This document shows, piece by piece, positions 17,774-27,378 of a DNA stretch of 39,660 nt. Both the position numbers and the translations under genes were made by a program. The first letter of the stretch is position 1; every line of letters begins with the position of its first letter. This DNA is from Pseudanabaena sp. FACHB-2040. GTDB taxonomy: Bacteria; Cyanobacteriota; Cyanobacteriia; Phormidesmidales; Phormidesmidaceae. A model generated the notes under the pieces. That model was not told where the DNA came from, ran no database searches, and was given only the letters and a program-made list of their open reading frames with translations. The DNA is taken from NCBI RefSeq assembly GCF_014696715.1, contig NZ_JACJQO010000043.1, positions 1-39,660 on the forward strand, written 5' to 3'.

Positions 17774-20355
17774 CCCCGACCCACCTGACCCCAAACACCT
17801 TGACCTGCCAGAATGAGCAGCGCCGCCATGCCGTTCGCCGCCAAGGGCGCAACGGGCTGGACTACCTGGAGGTGGGTGAGAACTTGCGATCGCTCACGGT
17901 CTATTTCATTGGACCAGTGCCTCAAGATTTGCGGCCAGAGAACTTTCAAATCAAGGGCGGAGCCCGCATCCGCAACCTTCAGGTAACAGGGCTGGATCTC
18001 AGCTTGCAACACGATTCAACCCTCGACAGCAGCCTCACTGTGCGGGTAGACCGGGTGGGGGACTTTTCGCCCTACACGCTTCATTTGGTGGCACTGGACG
18101 AAGAGGGCCGCCCCACCGATCTACCCCACCCCGACTTCGACTCCCGCTATGCCCAGCTCACCTTTAGCTTTAAGGCGGGCTGCCCCAGCGATTTGGACTG
18201 TCAGCCGCTACCCTGCCCGCCGCCGACCTACCAGGAGCCAGAAATCAGCTACCTGGCCAAAGACTACGCCAGCTTCCGCCAACTCATCCTCGACCGCCTC
18301 AGTCTGCTGATGCCGGACTGGCAGGAGCGCCACGTACCCGACCTGGGCATTACCCTGGTGGAGCTGCTGGCCTACGTGGGCGATCAGCTCAGCTACTACC
18401 AGGATGCGGTGGCTACCGAAGCCTACCTGGATACTGCTCGCCAGCGGATCTCGGTGCGCCGCCACACCCGGCTAATCGACTACCCTCTGCACGAAGGCTG
18501 CAACGCTCGCACCTGGGTGCAGATCATGTTGCGGGGAAGTCCTAAAGAAACGCTGCAGGCGGCAGATACCTACTTCATCACCCGCTACCCCACCGCGCCC
18601 GCTGCCGGAACTATTCTCAGCAGTGAAGCCCTGCTGTCGGTGCCATCCGACGCCTATGAGGTCTTTGAGCCTCTGGGCGAGCAGGAGATTACCCTTTATG
18701 AGGCCCACAACGAAATTCAGCTCTACACCTGGGGCGATCGCCAGTGCTGTTTGCCCCAGGGAGCGACTTCAGCCACCTTCTTAGATGAATGGGATGTCTC
18801 AGAGGTAACCCCCTCCAGACAGGTCGACGGCTGCGGCGAACCTGACCCAGTACCACGTCCCTCTCCTACACGCAAACTCCATCTCTCCCCAGGGGACATC
18901 TTGATCCTTGAAGAGGTGTTGGGGCCGACTACAGGCGTGGCGGCTGACGCTAACCCAGCCCACCGCTACGCCGTGCGCCTAGTGCGGGTTATACCTACCA
19001 CCGATCCGGTTTATACCGATGCGGCGGGTCGGCCTGCGCCGCTGGTAGACGTTGAGTGGGAAGTGGCTGATGCTCTGCCGTTTTCCCTATGTATTTCGGC
19101 CGTGGGGCCTGCGCCTGAGTGCCGACTGCTGAGCCCGATTAGCGTGGCGCGAGGCAATGTGGTGCTGGTCGATCAGGGCCGGACCGTGAGCGGTGAATCT
19201 CTGGGCCGCGTTCCCACACAGACGGTGCTCGCCCAGTGCAGCGCTGAAAACTTTCCTACCCCAGCCCAACCGGGGCCGGGGCGCTTTACGCCTAGCCTGC
19301 GCCAGAGCCCCCTCACCTTCAGCCAGCCGCTGCAAAAGCTTCCGGCCAGCCAGATGCTGCGCCAGGATCCCCGTCAGGCTAAGCCCCAGATCGCACTGCA
19401 CAATGCGCAAGGTACCTGGCAGCCCCAGCTCGACCTGCTGGCTAGCGGCAATCTGGATCGGCATTTTGTTGCAGAACTAGACGATGACGGACAAGCCCAC
19501 CTGCGATTTGGCGATGGAGAACTGGGTGCTCTGCCTGCAGCGGGTAGCAAGTTTACCGCCACCTATCGGGTCGGCAATGGTGAGAGCGGCAACATTGGCG
19601 CTGAGACCCTGGCCTTTGTGGTATTGCACCAAAGCTCCGTCAACAGCGGCATTTACCTGGAGCCGCGCCATCTATTTGCGGCAGTGGGCGGCACTAACCC
19701 AGAGCCGCTGGAGCAGGTCAAGCTGTTTGCCCCCGGCACCTTCCGACGAGAGCTGCAGCGGGCCATCACGGTCCAAGACTATGCCGATCTAGTGATGCGT
19801 GACTTTGCTGGGTCTGTGCAGCGGGCAGCGGCCGAATTGCGCTGGACGGGCAGTTGGCCGGAGGTGCTGGTGGCGGTGGACCCGATTGGTCAAGCCGAAG
19901 CGGATCAGGCGCTGCTCGATGCGATCGCACAGCGCCTCTACCGCTACCGCCGCATGGGCCACGACGTGCTAGTACGCTCTGTCATCTCGGTGCCGATCCA
20001 TGTGGAAATGACCGTTTGCGTGCAGCCCGACCACATTCGGGGCCATGTCAAGGCGGCCCTGCTGGAGGCCCTCAGTAACGGCACTACGGCCAAGGGCGAC
20101 AAAGGCTTTTTCCACCCCGACCGCCTCAGCTTTGGCGAAGGCATCGCCCTGAGTCGTCTGGTGGCGACTGCTCAGACCCTCATTGGCGTTGAAAACGCTG
20201 TGGTTACCAAGCTAGAGCGACTGCATGAAGGGCCCAACGGCGAACTGGAACAGGGGCTGCTGCCCATCGGTCCGCTGGAGGTAGCCCGCCTTGACAACGA
20301 TCCCAATTTCCCTGACAACGGCAAGCTCATTCTGCACCTGCGAGGTGGACGATGA
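17770..20355 (+). CDS. Baseplate wedge protein, baseplate-J/gp6-like (Afp11-like)
   Basis: The 861-residue protein belongs to the putative baseplate assembly family. Residues about 155-250 contain ISYLAKDYASFRQLILDRLSLLMPDW and VELLAYVGDQLSYYQDAVATEAYLDTARQRISVRRHTRLIDYPL, the standard N-terminal signature. A middle wing (250-560) is variable. The C-terminal gp6-like region holds FGDGELGALPAAGS, then RRELQRAITVQDYADLVMRDFAG, and VRSVISVPIHVEMTVCV. It builds the baseplate wedges with the next gene's product. The first 130 residues are an extra beta-rich domain. ATGA overlaps connect it on both sides. Confidence 0.9.
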   Translation: MTPTHLTPNTLTCQNEQRRHAVRRQGRNGLDYLEVGENLRSLTVYFIGPVPQDLRPENFQIKGGARIRNLQVTGLDLSLQHDSTLDSSLTVRVDRVGDFSPYTLHLVALDEEGRPTDLPHPDFDSRYAQLTFSFKAGCPSDLDCQPLPCPPPTYQEPEISYLAKDYASFRQLILDRLSLLMPDWQERHVPDLGITLVELLAYVGDQLSYYQDAVATEAYLDTARQRISVRRHTRLIDYPLHEGCNARTWVQIMLRGSPKETLQAADTYFITRYPTAPAAGTILSSEALLSVPSDAYEVFEPLGEQEITLYEAHNEIQLYTWGDRQCCLPQGATSATFLDEWDVSEVTPSRQVDGCGEPDPVPRPSPTRKLHLSPGDILILEEVLGPTTGVAADANPAHRYAVRLVRVIPTTDPVYTDAAGRPAPLVDVEWEVADALPFSLCISAVGPAPECRLLSPISVARGNVVLVDQGRTVSGESLGRVPTQTVLAQCSAENFPTPAQPGPGRFTPSLRQSPLTFSQPLQKLPASQMLRQDPRQAKPQIALHNAQGTWQPQLDLLASGNLDRHFVAELDDDGQAHLRFGDGELGALPAAGSKFTATYRVGNGESGNIGAETLAFVVLHQSSVNSGIYLEPRHLFAAVGGTNPEPLEQVKLFAPGTFRRELQRAITVQDYADLVMRDFAGSVQRAAAELRWTGSWPEVLVAVDPIGQAEADQALLDAIAQRLYRYRRMGHDVLVRSVISVPIHVEMTVCVQPDHIRGHVKAALLEALSNGTTAKGDKGFFHPDRLSFGEGIALSRLVATAQTLIGVENAVVTKLERLHEGPNGELEQGLLPIGPLEVARLDNDPNFPDNGKLILHLRGGR

Positions 20356-23300
20356 CCCCCAATTGCGACTGCTGCACTGGCCCCTTAGCCCTTTCTGGAC
20401 GCGCTGGAAACCGCCCTGGCCTGAACGCTCTGAGCTACCGCTTGGGCACCCACGCCACCTTTCTTGATGCCCTACTGGCCCGACTCTCCAGCAGCGACTT
20501 GCCCGCCCTAGCCCATCTGCGCACGCGCGATCGCAACGACCCTGCGATCGCACTGCTCGACGCTTGGGCCACAGTGGCCGATGTGCTCACCTTTTACCAG
20601 GAGCGCATCGCCAACGAGGGCTACCTGCGCACCGCTACCGAGCGTCGCTCGGTGCTGGAGTTGGCCCGGCTGGTGGGTTACCGACTGCGCCCTGGAGTCG
20701 CTGCCAGTGTCTACCTAGCTTTCACCATGGAGCCGGGCTTTAACGAGAATGCCAGGGTGCCTAAAGGGACGCGATCGCAAAGCCTGCCCGCCCCTGGCGA
20801 AATGCCCCAGTCCTTTGAGACCGAGCAGAACGAGGAAGCCCGCACCGAGTGGAACCAGCTTCTGCCCAGACTGACCCGCCCCCAGTTCATCACTCTGAGC
20901 AATGCTGCACAGAAGCAGGACCTGTATTTTGTTGGCAGCGACCCCACGCTCAAAGCTAACGACCCGCTGCTGCTGGTCTTTGGCAATGGACCGGACCAGC
21001 AGGTGGTGCGGCAAATCCGGGCTGTTGAGGTGAGCCCAGACAAGCGGCGCACCCAAGTCAAACTGCTGCCGCTAGCGACTGAGCTGCCTCCTGCCCCGAT
21101 TGAGGGCGAACTAATCGATCCCGTTGAAGCAAACCCGAGCGCAGCCGCGCCCAACAGTGCCTCACCGAACGCCTTCATCAGGACAACCAATTTCTCTCCA
21201 TTTTCAACTGATACTCGCACTCAGCTAGAGGCCGCGACTGGGCGCATTAGCCGAGCCCTACCCACCCTCACCCAGGCAGCGATTAAGGCGCTCTCCCAGC
21301 CACCGTCGCTGCCCCCCGCAAATGCCAAACAGCTAAAGCGCTCTCAAAGCCAGGCGTTTGCTCCCGCCATCGACATCGCCTCCCAGCTGCTGGTCAACCT
21401 TAACCCTGCCCTTAGACCTACCCTTTACTCAGCCTGGGGCAGTACATCTGTCGAGCCCAAGAGCGGCCTTGCCACGGTTCAAACTATCGAAAAATTCGGC
21501 ATAAAAGCGTCGCTTTTTGGCCACAACGCTCCCCTCAAACCTGTTTACGAGAACAACCAGGGGCACCCAATTCGCTACGAGGAGTGGCCGTTGACTAGGC
21601 CCTCTGAAATTGTTTGGAGAAGCCATATCACACCCGCCGAAGGACGAGCCCCGACAAGTAACCCTTCTCCTGCCACCCTTAACGTTTTGGCCGCTACTAC
21701 TCAGGAAGACGCAGCCTCCCCGCCACTGCCGATCGCTCTACCCTTCAATAGCCCGCGCGTTACAACCCCGCTTGGGCAAACCACCACCTATCTGAGTGCC
21801 TCCATGAATCCTCAAGGGATTCAGGTTCGCTTTATTCATGCAGTTCCTGGAGTGGGACGGGTCGATGTCCAAGTCAACGAGCAGGTGCTCTTTGAGAACG
21901 TTGAGCCGCTGTCGGCAACCGACTATCAGGTTGTGCCCGTACCGACCCAGTCGATGACCGAAGGCACTTCCCTTATCGAGCTTGCTATTCAGGTCTTCAA
22001 TACCGGAGAGCAGGGAGAGGGCTTCATCAGACAGTCGTTCACGGTTGAGGCAACCCCAGGACAAGCCTACGCTGTGATCGCTATACCACCAAGCCCTGGC
22101 GACGAGTTTTCCCAAAATCAAGTTGTTGTGGAGCCCGATGCTGCAGCGATCGACCGCACCCTCCAGGTGAAAGTCTTGCATGCAGCGACGAACCTAGGAA
22201 CCGCGACGGTTCGCCTGGGTCAGGAGGGGTTGCTGGCAAATAATGAGCCGCTTACCTTTGGGAACTTTGCGATCGCGACCCAGACCTCCGCTTCGGGAAC
22301 CTATACCCTCAGCATCGAGACAACGCTGAGAAATCAGCTCATCTCTCTGAATACCCCAGTGGCGCTCAAGGCTGGAAGTGCTTATCAAATCCTTCTCCTT
22401 GAAGGACAAACGGCAGCAACTCCCCTGGAGGTGAAAGTGTTAGAGTCGCCCCTGATGCTCGAAAACCAGCTTATGCAGCTGATTTTTGGGATTAGTGAGC
22501 TGCAGTATGAGTTTCGAGTCATCGGATTTGCCAACAATCGCAGCCGCCTCACTGTCCAAGCGATTAACGGCACAGTGCTAAGCCGCTCTTTTAGCCCTGG
22601 AAGAGTGCTCAGGGAGACTGTCAACGGCCTGATTTTAACGGTGCAAGGCGGCCTGCGCGTCGACAACCCCCTCGAAATCCGAGTCGAATTTGAAGCCACT
22701 GCTGGCCCCGTCGCTCAGAAGACTCTAGCGCTAGATGCTCAGTATGACCAGATTTTGCCGGGAAGCTGGGTCGTCATCAACCGCCCAGATCGGCAGATAG
22801 TTAGCAGGGTGCTTGGAACTCAGGCGATTTCTAAAGCGGAGTACGGCATCACCGGAAAAGTTACCCAGCTCACCTTAGACCAGCCGTGGCTGGATGCGAG
22901 CGATCGCACCTTAGCAACTCTGCGGCAAACGACTCTCTATGCTCAGAGTGAGCCGCTCGACGTTGCGGAGGAAGTCATCGATCCCGTTAATAACCCTATC
23001 GGCAGGATGGATGCAAACGCTGACGAGCCATTTGAGATTGAGCTGGCTCAGCTCTACGACGGGCTCAAGCCGGGTCGCTGGCTGATTGTATCGGGCGAGC
23101 GAGCCGATATTCCCGGAGCCCAGGGCGTGCGAGCCAGTGAGCTGGTCATGCTGGCTGGGGTGCGCCAGGGAGTCGCCCAGGTAGAGATGAGTCCTGCAAC
23201 ACCGGACGCTAACTTAGCTCCTGCTGCCGAAGGCGGAGAGGGGGGCGAAGAAGCCCCCGTTCAGCCCCAACTGATTGATCTTCCCGGCGATACGCCTCAC

Positions 23301-24650
23301 AGCTTTTTACAGCTCGCCCAGCCTCTGGCTTACCAGTACAAGCGCGACACCGTCACTATCCACGGCAACGTAGTCAAAGCCACCCACGGCGAAACCCGCG
23401 GGGAAGTGCTCGGCAGCGGCGACGGCAGCAAGGCTTTGCAGCAGTTTGCCCTTAGCAAACCGCCCCTCACCTACCTTTCTGCGCCGACCCGCGAAGGCGT
23501 TGAGAGCACCCTGGAAGTGCGGGTCAACGACGTGAAGTGGCAAGAGGTCGAGAATTTAGCCTGGGCCAAAGACACCGATCATGGCTTCATCACCCGCACC
23601 GACGACGATGACAAAACCACGGTGGTCTTTGGTGATGGGGTGCAAGGGGCGCGGCTGCCCAGCGGCAGCGAAAACGTTAAAGCGGTTTACCGCGACGGCA
23701 TTGGCCAGGTGGGTAACGTCAAGGCCGAGCAGATCAAGCTGCTGGCAACGCGGCCCCTGGGGGTCAAAGGGGTGATCAACCCGCTGCCAGCCACGGGTGG
23801 GGCCAACCGGGAAACTCTGCTGCAGGCCAAGCGCAATGCCCCGATGGCGGTGATGGCCCTCGATCGACTGGTTTCGGTGCAGGACTACGCCGACTTTGTG
23901 CGCACCTTCGCTGGCATCGCCAAGGCCGATGCCCAGGCCCTCTCCAACGGTCGCCGCGAGCTGATTCATCTGACTATCGCCGGGGCAGACAACATCCCCA
24001 TTGAGAAAAACTCCGACCTGTATCGCAATCTCTGGCGGGCGCTGCGTCGCTTTGGCGACCCCTATCAACCGCTGCAGATTGATCTGCGAGAGCTGATGAT
24101 TTTGCTGATTTCCGTCCGCGTGCGCATCCTGCCCGATTACCTCTGGGAGCCGGTCAAGGTAGCTATCGAAGCGGCGCTGTTTGACTATTTCAGCTTTGAG
24201 CGGCGAGACCTGGGGCAGGACGTGCTGATGAGCGAGGTGATCAGCACCATCCACCAAGTCCCGGGGGTGGACTACGTGGATGTAGACATTCTCGACAGCG
24301 TTTCTGAAACCGAGGCGGAAGACCCTGACAGGTTGGCGAACAAGCTGCTTCAGCTCGCCCAGCCAGACCTGTTTACACAGGAAGGGGCCTCTCCGATTAA
24401 TCCAGAGCCCTTCTCCTCAGGCTCCTCCTCCTCAGGTTCCTCCTCGCCAGAGGACTCAAATTTAGAGGCGTTATCCCTAGAGGCATCATCCCCGGCGCTA
24501 GAAGCGCTCGCCCCTCAGCCGCGTCCCAGAATCACAGCCAGTCTGGCCCAGGTCAGTGAGGACGACAGCCTGACCATTCGGCCAGCCCAGCTCGCCATTC
24601 TCAGCCCTAACCTGCCCGAAACCCTGAAGCTGGAGGAAATAACCCTATGA
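20352..24650 (+). CDS. Large baseplate wedge protein (Afp12-like) with inserted DUF4397-like repeats
   Basis: The 1432-residue protein starts with a wedge signature: DAWATVADVLTFYQERIANEGYLRTATERRSVLELARLVGYRLRPGVA at about 70-120. It later has VFGDGVQGARLPSG, MALDRLVSVQDYADFVRTFAGIA, and a C-terminal ISTIHQVPGVDYVDVDIL. Two beta-sandwich repeats at about 488-600 and 603-700 (IQVRFIHAVPGVGRVDVQVN; LQVKVLHAATNLGTATVRLG) look like DUF4397, a domain normally seen in secreted surface proteins. The insert and a preceding Ala/Pro/Ser-rich stretch make the protein unusually long. Near the end a Ser/Pro/Ala-rich linker (about 1350-1395) leads to the conserved tail IRPAQLAILSPNLPETL. ATGA overlaps on both sides. 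The DUF4397 call is by eye. Confidence 0.87.
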   Translation: MTPNCDCCTGPLALSGRAGNRPGLNALSYRLGTHATFLDALLARLSSSDLPALAHLRTRDRNDPAIALLDAWATVADVLTFYQERIANEGYLRTATERRSVLELARLVGYRLRPGVAASVYLAFTMEPGFNENARVPKGTRSQSLPAPGEMPQSFETEQNEEARTEWNQLLPRLTRPQFITLSNAAQKQDLYFVGSDPTLKANDPLLLVFGNGPDQQVVRQIRAVEVSPDKRRTQVKLLPLATELPPAPIEGELIDPVEANPSAAAPNSASPNAFIRTTNFSPFSTDTRTQLEAATGRISRALPTLTQAAIKALSQPPSLPPANAKQLKRSQSQAFAPAIDIASQLLVNLNPALRPTLYSAWGSTSVEPKSGLATVQTIEKFGIKASLFGHNAPLKPVYENNQGHPIRYEEWPLTRPSEIVWRSHITPAEGRAPTSNPSPATLNVLAATTQEDAASPPLPIALPFNSPRVTTPLGQTTTYLSASMNPQGIQVRFIHAVPGVGRVDVQVNEQVLFENVEPLSATDYQVVPVPTQSMTEGTSLIELAIQVFNTGEQGEGFIRQSFTVEATPGQAYAVIAIPPSPGDEFSQNQVVVEPDAAAIDRTLQVKVLHAATNLGTATVRLGQEGLLANNEPLTFGNFAIATQTSASGTYTLSIETTLRNQLISLNTPVALKAGSAYQILLLEGQTAATPLEVKVLESPLMLENQLMQLIFGISELQYEFRVIGFANNRSRLTVQAINGTVLSRSFSPGRVLRETVNGLILTVQGGLRVDNPLEIRVEFEATAGPVAQKTLALDAQYDQILPGSWVVINRPDRQIVSRVLGTQAISKAEYGITGKVTQLTLDQPWLDASDRTLATLRQTTLYAQSEPLDVAEEVIDPVNNPIGRMDANADEPFEIELAQLYDGLKPGRWLIVSGERADIPGAQGVRASELVMLAGVRQGVAQVEMSPATPDANLAPAAEGGEGGEEAPVQPQLIDLPGDTPHSFLQLAQPLAYQYKRDTVTIHGNVVKATHGETRGEVLGSGDGSKALQQFALSKPPLTYLSAPTREGVESTLEVRVNDVKWQEVENLAWAKDTDHGFITRTDDDDKTTVVFGDGVQGARLPSGSENVKAVYRDGIGQVGNVKAEQIKLLATRPLGVKGVINPLPATGGANRETLLQAKRNAPMAVMALDRLVSVQDYADFVRTFAGIAKADAQALSNGRRELIHLTIAGADNIPIEKNSDLYRNLWRALRRFGDPYQPLQIDLRELMILLISVRVRILPDYLWEPVKVAIEAALFDYFSFERRDLGQDVLMSEVISTIHQVPGVDYVDVDILDSVSETEAEDPDRLANKLLQLAQPDLFTQEGASPINPEPFSSGSSSSGSSSPEDSNLEALSLEASSPALEALAPQPRPRITASLAQVSEDDSLTIRPAQLAILSPNLPETLKLEEITL

Positions 24651-27367
24651 GTTCTCCCTTGAGCGCCCAGAGCAACTCTGGTCAGGGCTCGAACCCTGAC
24701 CGACTGTACCAACTTTTGCCCGCTATCTACCGTCACCGCGACGCCGAAGTCGGGGAACCCTTGCGGGCGTTGCTGCAGGTGATTTCGGAGCAGGTAGATG
24801 CCGTGGAAGGTGACATGGACCAGCTCTACCGCAACTGGTTCATCGAAACCTGTGAGGATTGGGTCGTGCCCTACATTGCCGATTTGATTGGCTATCGGTC
24901 GGTAGCGGCAGCGGGCACCCCTGGCGATATTGCCACGCCCAAAGGGCAGGCGCGCAACCGGGTGCTGGTGCCCCGGCGGGAGGTGGCCAACACCCTGCGC
25001 TACCGCCGCCGCAAGGGTACTCTGGCCCTACTGGAGCTGCTGGCCCACGATGTGGCGGGCTGGCCTGCACGGGCGGTGGAGTTTTACCAACTGCTGGGCT
25101 GGAACCAGGGGCTTAACCACCAGCGCCCGGATCAGGGCCGCACGGTGGATCTGCGGCAGGGGGAGGCGCTGTCGCGGTTGAACGGGCCGTTTGACCCCTT
25201 GGCCCATACCGTGGAGGTGCGCCGCATTACCGCCAAGCCCAATGTGGGTCGTTACAACCTGCCCAATGTGGGGCTATTTGTCTGGCGGCTACGGCCCTAC
25301 TCGGTGACCCAAACCCCGGCTTACTGCCGCGAAGAGGTGGGGCCGCACTGCTACACCTTTAGCGTGCTGGGGAACGACACGGCGCTCTACACCCGCCCCA
25401 AACCCGAGGCGGAGCCGACCCACATTGCCGATGAGCTGAATCTGCCCGTGCCGATTCGCCGCCGCATGTTTGAAGTTCCAGTGCCCGATTCCGATAACGA
25501 AAAGATGGCGAACCTAGCTTACTACGGTGAGGGCAAGTCGCTGGCGATCTGGGCACCGGGCTGGCACGGCAGCACCGCCATCGTGCCAATTGCGGCCCAC
25601 AGAATTGTGCCTGCTGACCTGAGCGGCTGGCAGTATCGGCCTCGCCCCGGCTGTGTGGCGGTCGATCCGGAGCTGGGACGCATTGTCTTTCCGCCCAGCC
25701 AGTTGCCTCGGTACGGGGTGGTAGTGAGCTACCACTACGGCTTTAGTTCCGACATAGGTGGCGGTGAGTACGACCGAGATCTGGCGTCGTTTGTAAATCG
25801 CCCGCTGCTGAGCGTTTCAGATATTAAAGATGTGGCTCAGTGGCTGATTGACCTGAAGCGGTCTTCGGCGCTGTCGGACTATTTGCGATCGCACCTCTCC
25901 CCCACCACCCAAACTCAGCTAGAGGCCCAAGACGTGAGCGAACCCCCAGCGCCGGGGCTGCTCTCGGTCATTCTCAACGAACTCAACGCGCAAATGGCGG
26001 TAGTCAGGCTGTACGAAGACAACCGCTTTGTGATCCGGGATTTGCCGCGTCGCCTGTGGGAAATCATCCTGCAAGAGCCCACGGGCAGCGAGTTGATAGG
26101 GGTCAACCGCTGGCTGCTGGAAATTGCTTACCCCGATAGCCTAGCGAGGATGACCAGAACCTATCGAGTGCGGCAGGTGTTGGGCGCTGCCGCTGGTCCT
26201 GAGCCAGACGACGACTCGCCCCGATTCGACACCCTCACCGCTGCCATTGCCCAGTGGCGGGTCGAGCGGCCCCGCCAGGCCGCTATCGAGATTGAGGATA
26301 GCGGTGTCTACGTTGAGCAGCTCAACCTGGAGGTTGGATCAGGCCAGAGCCTGCAAATTCGCGCCGCTAACCACAGGCGGCCCGTCCTGCGGCTGCTCAA
26401 CTGGTACACCGCCATGCCCGATGCCGTCAGCGTGGCGCTCCACCCTGGCAGCCACCTCCTGCTCGATGGTCTCATGGTCACTGGGCGCGGCATTCGGGTA
26501 AGTCAGGTGCCAGAGGCTCCAGATCTGGAGTATGGGGAGGCCCCAACGGTGAACATTCAGCCCCCAGCCGCTCAGACTTCCGTGGGATCTGACCTCAAGG
26601 AACAGGCCTACCTCTCTATTCGCCACTGCACCCTGGTTCCCGGCTGGGGTCTAGAGGCCAACTGCGACCCGCGCCGCCCTGCTGAACCGAGCTTAGAGCT
26701 AACCAACTTCCACGGCAGGGTAATGTGCGATCGCACCATCCTCGGCTCGATCCAGCTCAACCACGACGAGGTCGAGACCGACCCGGTGGCGATTGAAATT
26801 CGCGACAGCCTACTCGATGCCACCAGTTCGAGGCTCGAAGCGGTTGGTGCCCCCGGCTGCCCGGTGGCCCACGCCACCCTGCGGATTCTGCGCAGCACCG
26901 TGTTTGGGCAGGTGCAGACCCACGCCATTGAGCTGGCTGAAAACAGCATCTTTGAAGGCAAGATCACCGTGGCGCGATCGCAAATTGGCTGCATGCGTTT
27001 CTGCGCTTACATCAGGGGCTCACGCACTCCGCGCCGCTTCCGCTGCCAGCCCGATTTGGCTATTGCCGCCGTGGAGCAATCCCTTATGGCTCAGGCAGAA
27101 CCGCCCTCAAATGAAGCTCTAGCCGATGCCCGACAGCAGGAGGAAGACCGGGTTCGTCCCCGCTTTACCAGTACCCGCTATGGCACCCCTGCCTACGGTC
27201 AGCTCTCTCTCCACTGCCCGATTGAGATTACGCGGGGAGCCGACGACGAATCGGAAATGGGCGTGTTTCACCACCTGTTTCAGCCCCAGCGCGCCGCCAA
27301 TCTAGAAGCCCGCCTGAACGAATTTACCCCCAGCGGCATGACCGCCGCCATCCTCTACGCTAACTAG
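24647..27367 (+). CDS. Phage tail protein (gpI/P2-I-like N-terminus) with beta-helix-like C-terminal half
   Basis: Residues about 20-85 (LYQLLPAIYRHRD, LYRNWFIETCEDWVVPYIADLIGYR) and 100-125 (RREVANTLRYRRRKGTLALLELLAHDVAGWPARAVEF) are the conserved start of CIS/phage tail proteins related to gpI, which attach fibres to the baseplate. From about 540 to 800 the protein shows irregular beta-rich repeats with buried hydrophobics (LLLDGLMVTGRGI, LRILRSTVFGQVQTHAIELAENSIFEGKITVARSQIGCMRF), like a parallel beta-helix. At 906 residues it is long, and fits a fused adaptor plus fibre-like extension. It is overlapped by the wedge gene and followed 11 bp later by the DUF6519 gene. Confidence 0.8.
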   Translation: MSSPLSAQSNSGQGSNPDRLYQLLPAIYRHRDAEVGEPLRALLQVISEQVDAVEGDMDQLYRNWFIETCEDWVVPYIADLIGYRSVAAAGTPGDIATPKGQARNRVLVPRREVANTLRYRRRKGTLALLELLAHDVAGWPARAVEFYQLLGWNQGLNHQRPDQGRTVDLRQGEALSRLNGPFDPLAHTVEVRRITAKPNVGRYNLPNVGLFVWRLRPYSVTQTPAYCREEVGPHCYTFSVLGNDTALYTRPKPEAEPTHIADELNLPVPIRRRMFEVPVPDSDNEKMANLAYYGEGKSLAIWAPGWHGSTAIVPIAAHRIVPADLSGWQYRPRPGCVAVDPELGRIVFPPSQLPRYGVVVSYHYGFSSDIGGGEYDRDLASFVNRPLLSVSDIKDVAQWLIDLKRSSALSDYLRSHLSPTTQTQLEAQDVSEPPAPGLLSVILNELNAQMAVVRLYEDNRFVIRDLPRRLWEIILQEPTGSELIGVNRWLLEIAYPDSLARMTRTYRVRQVLGAAAGPEPDDDSPRFDTLTAAIAQWRVERPRQAAIEIEDSGVYVEQLNLEVGSGQSLQIRAANHRRPVLRLLNWYTAMPDAVSVALHPGSHLLLDGLMVTGRGIRVSQVPEAPDLEYGEAPTVNIQPPAAQTSVGSDLKEQAYLSIRHCTLVPGWGLEANCDPRRPAEPSLELTNFHGRVMCDRTILGSIQLNHDEVETDPVAIEIRDSLLDATSSRLEAVGAPGCPVAHATLRILRSTVFGQVQTHAIELAENSIFEGKITVARSQIGCMRFCAYIRGSRTPRRFRCQPDLAIAAVEQSLMAQAEPPSNEALADARQQEEDRVRPRFTSTRYGTPAYGQLSLHCPIEITRGADDESEMGVFHHLFQPQRAANLEARLNEFTPSGMTAAILYAN

Positions 27368-27378
27368 GAGCCATCACC

